A stretch of DNA of 64,000 nucleotides from NCBI RefSeq assembly GCF_026409565.1, contig NZ_CP112881.1:186001-250000 (forward strand), written 5' to 3'. This document shows, one piece after another, positions 62,898-64,000 of the stretch. Made by a program: the position numbers and the translations under genes. Numbering within the stretch: the stretch's first letter is position 1; each line of letters begins with the position of its first letter. Source of the DNA: Sneathiella aquimaris (GTDB lineage: Bacteria; Pseudomonadota; Alphaproteobacteria; Sneathiellales; Sneathiellaceae). Below the pieces are notes generated by a model. The model had not been told where the DNA came from and searched no databases. It saw only the letters and a program-made list of their open reading frames with translations.

Positions 62898-63842
62898 ATG
62901 ACGACCCAGAAAAAGTACAAAATTGGCACACGGGGCAGTCCCCTCGCTCTCGCACAAGCCCATGAAACACGGGAAAGGTTACTGACCGCCCATCCGGATC
63001 TTCTAAGTGAAGATGATCTTCAGATTGTGGTTATCAAGACGACAGGCGATCAGATTCAGGACCGTGCCTTGAGTGAAGCCGGCGGAAAAGGGCTGTTTGT
63101 AAAGGAAATTGAAGAAGCACTGATCCGGGGCGATATTGATCTGGCTGTTCATTCTATGAAAGATATGGAGACCAGTTTACCCAATGGACTGGTCATTGAT
63201 TGTATTCTGCCACGAGAAGACCCGCGGGATGCTTTTATTTCAAAAGATGGTACCGCTCTTGCTGATATGCCCGCAGGTTCGGTGATCGGAACGTCTAGTT
63301 TACGAAGACAAGCGCAGATTCTTAATGTCCGGCCGGATTTAAAAGTCTGTCTTTTTCGTGGTAGTGTTGAAACAAGACTACGCAAACTGGAAGAGGGGCA
63401 GGCCGATGCAACCCTTTTGGCGTGCGCTGGCCTGAACCGGTTGGATAATGCACAAGTGATCACCCATCCACTGGAAAGTTCAGAGATGCTGCCGGCCGTT
63501 GCCCAAGGCGCGATCGGCATCGAACACCGCGCGGATGATGAAGAGATGGGACGGCTGCTTGCGGCGATTAATCATCCAGAAAGTTGTATTCGGGTTCAGT
63601 GTGAACGGGCTATGCTGGCCGAACTGGATGGTTCGTGCCGGACACCGATTGCGGGACACGCGGTTTTAAAAGAAAATCAGACGATCGAGTTGGAGGCGAC
63701 GTTGTTCAGCCCGGATGGGGTGCAGCGTTTTGATGCCCGGGGGGAAGCATCCCTTGAAGACGCGGTTGCTCTTGGAACCCGGTTGGGCCGTGAACTGCGC
63801 GAAAAAGCGGGAGATGATTTTCCCGCCTTTCAAATACCTTGA
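62898..63842 (+). CDS. hemC: Hydroxymethylbilane synthase
   Basis: The 314-aa enzyme joins four porphobilinogens into hydroxymethylbilane in haem synthesis. Motifs: GTRGSPLALAQA at the start, VIKTTGDQIQDRALSEAGGKGLFVKEIE, DLAVHSMKDM, GTSSLRRQAQI and the dipyrromethane cofactor cysteine C247 in DGSCRTPIAGHA. It is followed 16 bases later by hemD, giving the usual hemCD unit. Confidence 0.97.
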   Translation: MTTQKKYKIGTRGSPLALAQAHETRERLLTAHPDLLSEDDLQIVVIKTTGDQIQDRALSEAGGKGLFVKEIEEALIRGDIDLAVHSMKDMETSLPNGLVIDCILPREDPRDAFISKDGTALADMPAGSVIGTSSLRRQAQILNVRPDLKVCLFRGSVETRLRKLEEGQADATLLACAGLNRLDNAQVITHPLESSEMLPAVAQGAIGIEHRADDEEMGRLLAAINHPESCIRVQCERAMLAELDGSCRTPIAGHAVLKENQTIELEATLFSPDGVQRFDARGEASLEDAVALGTRLGRELREKAGDDFPAFQIP

Positions 63843-63858
63843 TACGGAATGGCGTGAT

Positions 63859-64000
63859 ATGAAACTGCTTATAACCCGGCCCAGAGAGGCGGGGGATCAA
63901 CTGGAAGAAAAACTTGAGGCCCTTGGGTTTGAGGCAGTTCGTTCACCCTTGCTTACCATCAATTTCCTGAAGCCCAGGAAATTGTCGCTGCACGGCGTTC
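63859..64000 (+). CDS. hemD: Uroporphyrinogen-III synthase, N-terminal part (partial at window edge)
   Basis: The frame starts at ATG 63859 and runs off the window. The visible protein begins MKLLITRPREAGDQLEEKLE and continues LGFEAVRSPLLTI, the N-terminal pattern of HemD. It lies 16 bases after hemC. The enzyme closes hydroxymethylbilane to uroporphyrinogen III. Confidence 0.9.
   Translation, partial: MKLLITRPREAGDQLEEKLEALGFEAVRSPLLTINFLKPRKLSLHGV

Overview
The window reads as a chromosomal core region of an alphaproteobacterium, with G+C near one half by eye. Three things point there: the gene orders (aminotransferase-ftsK-lolA-xthA, glnK-amtB beside ftsK, rsmB-rpe-heparinase-like-purH), the 180-kDa type NAD-glutamate dehydrogenase, and the DUF1674/SDHAF4-type protein. 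A marine or host-associated Rhodospirillales/Sneathiellales/Kiloniellales-like organism is a reasonable guess, but no 16S or other decisive marker is present. I see no prophage, insertion sequence or CRISPR array; coding density is high and most gaps are short.

Layout. 1-9 kb: the 3' end of gltB, small unknown genes, a GST, queG with an overlapping methyltransferase gene, an orphan protein behind a consensus sigma-54 promoter, a globin-coupled diguanylate cyclase, a sterol-desaturase-type membrane hydroxylase with a 52-aa membrane partner and a divergent TetR regulator, and xthA. 9-19 kb: lolA, ftsK, an aminotransferase, two ammonium transporters and the PII gene glnK (two sigma-54 promoters), and an amidase. 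19-23 kb: a ubiquinone-type hydroxylase, then a housekeeping minus-strand run (DUF971, Trm112, Lon-N domain, thioredoxin-TPR, YbaK/ProX) and tRNA-Gly(GCC). 23-34 kb: a more accessory stretch with two LysR regulators and their neighbours, a cytochrome c, an HD-GYP protein, a TauE-type exporter, a VPLPA-CTERM protein, OmpW behind an FNR-type promoter, an AlkD-like protein and an M20 hydrolase. 34-39 kb: the complete periplasmic nitrate reductase operon napEFDABC, also behind an FNR-type box. 39-48 kb: a large hybrid kinase and NAD-GDH. 48-64 kb: a transporter, purH, a nucleotide-sugar dehydrogenase, a heparinase-like gene, rpe, rsmB, gpsA, a TetR regulator, a candidate small RNA, rpiA, tsaD, hemC and the start of hemD.

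How the genes work together. Nitrogen metabolism is the main theme: GltB assimilates ammonium, GlnK with two Amt proteins controls uptake, NAD-GDH degrades glutamate, an amidase may release ammonia, and Nap reduces nitrate in the periplasm. Promoter-level logic is visible. Sigma-54 elements (GG-N10-GM) precede glnK-amtB, the second amt gene and the orphan gene at 4330. FNR-type boxes precede nap and ompW with class II (-41.5) geometry, which suggests a low-oxygen programme. Cyclic-di-GMP turnover is represented by one synthase (with a haem-globin sensor) and one HD-GYP protein.

The least explained items are: the sigma-54-driven 208-aa orphan protein; the 52-aa membrane protein/sterol desaturase/TetR module with a perfect 14-bp operator; and a minus-strand intergenic small RNA candidate with its own terminator between the TetR gene and rpiA. 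All calls rest on reading the sequence; no database search was run.
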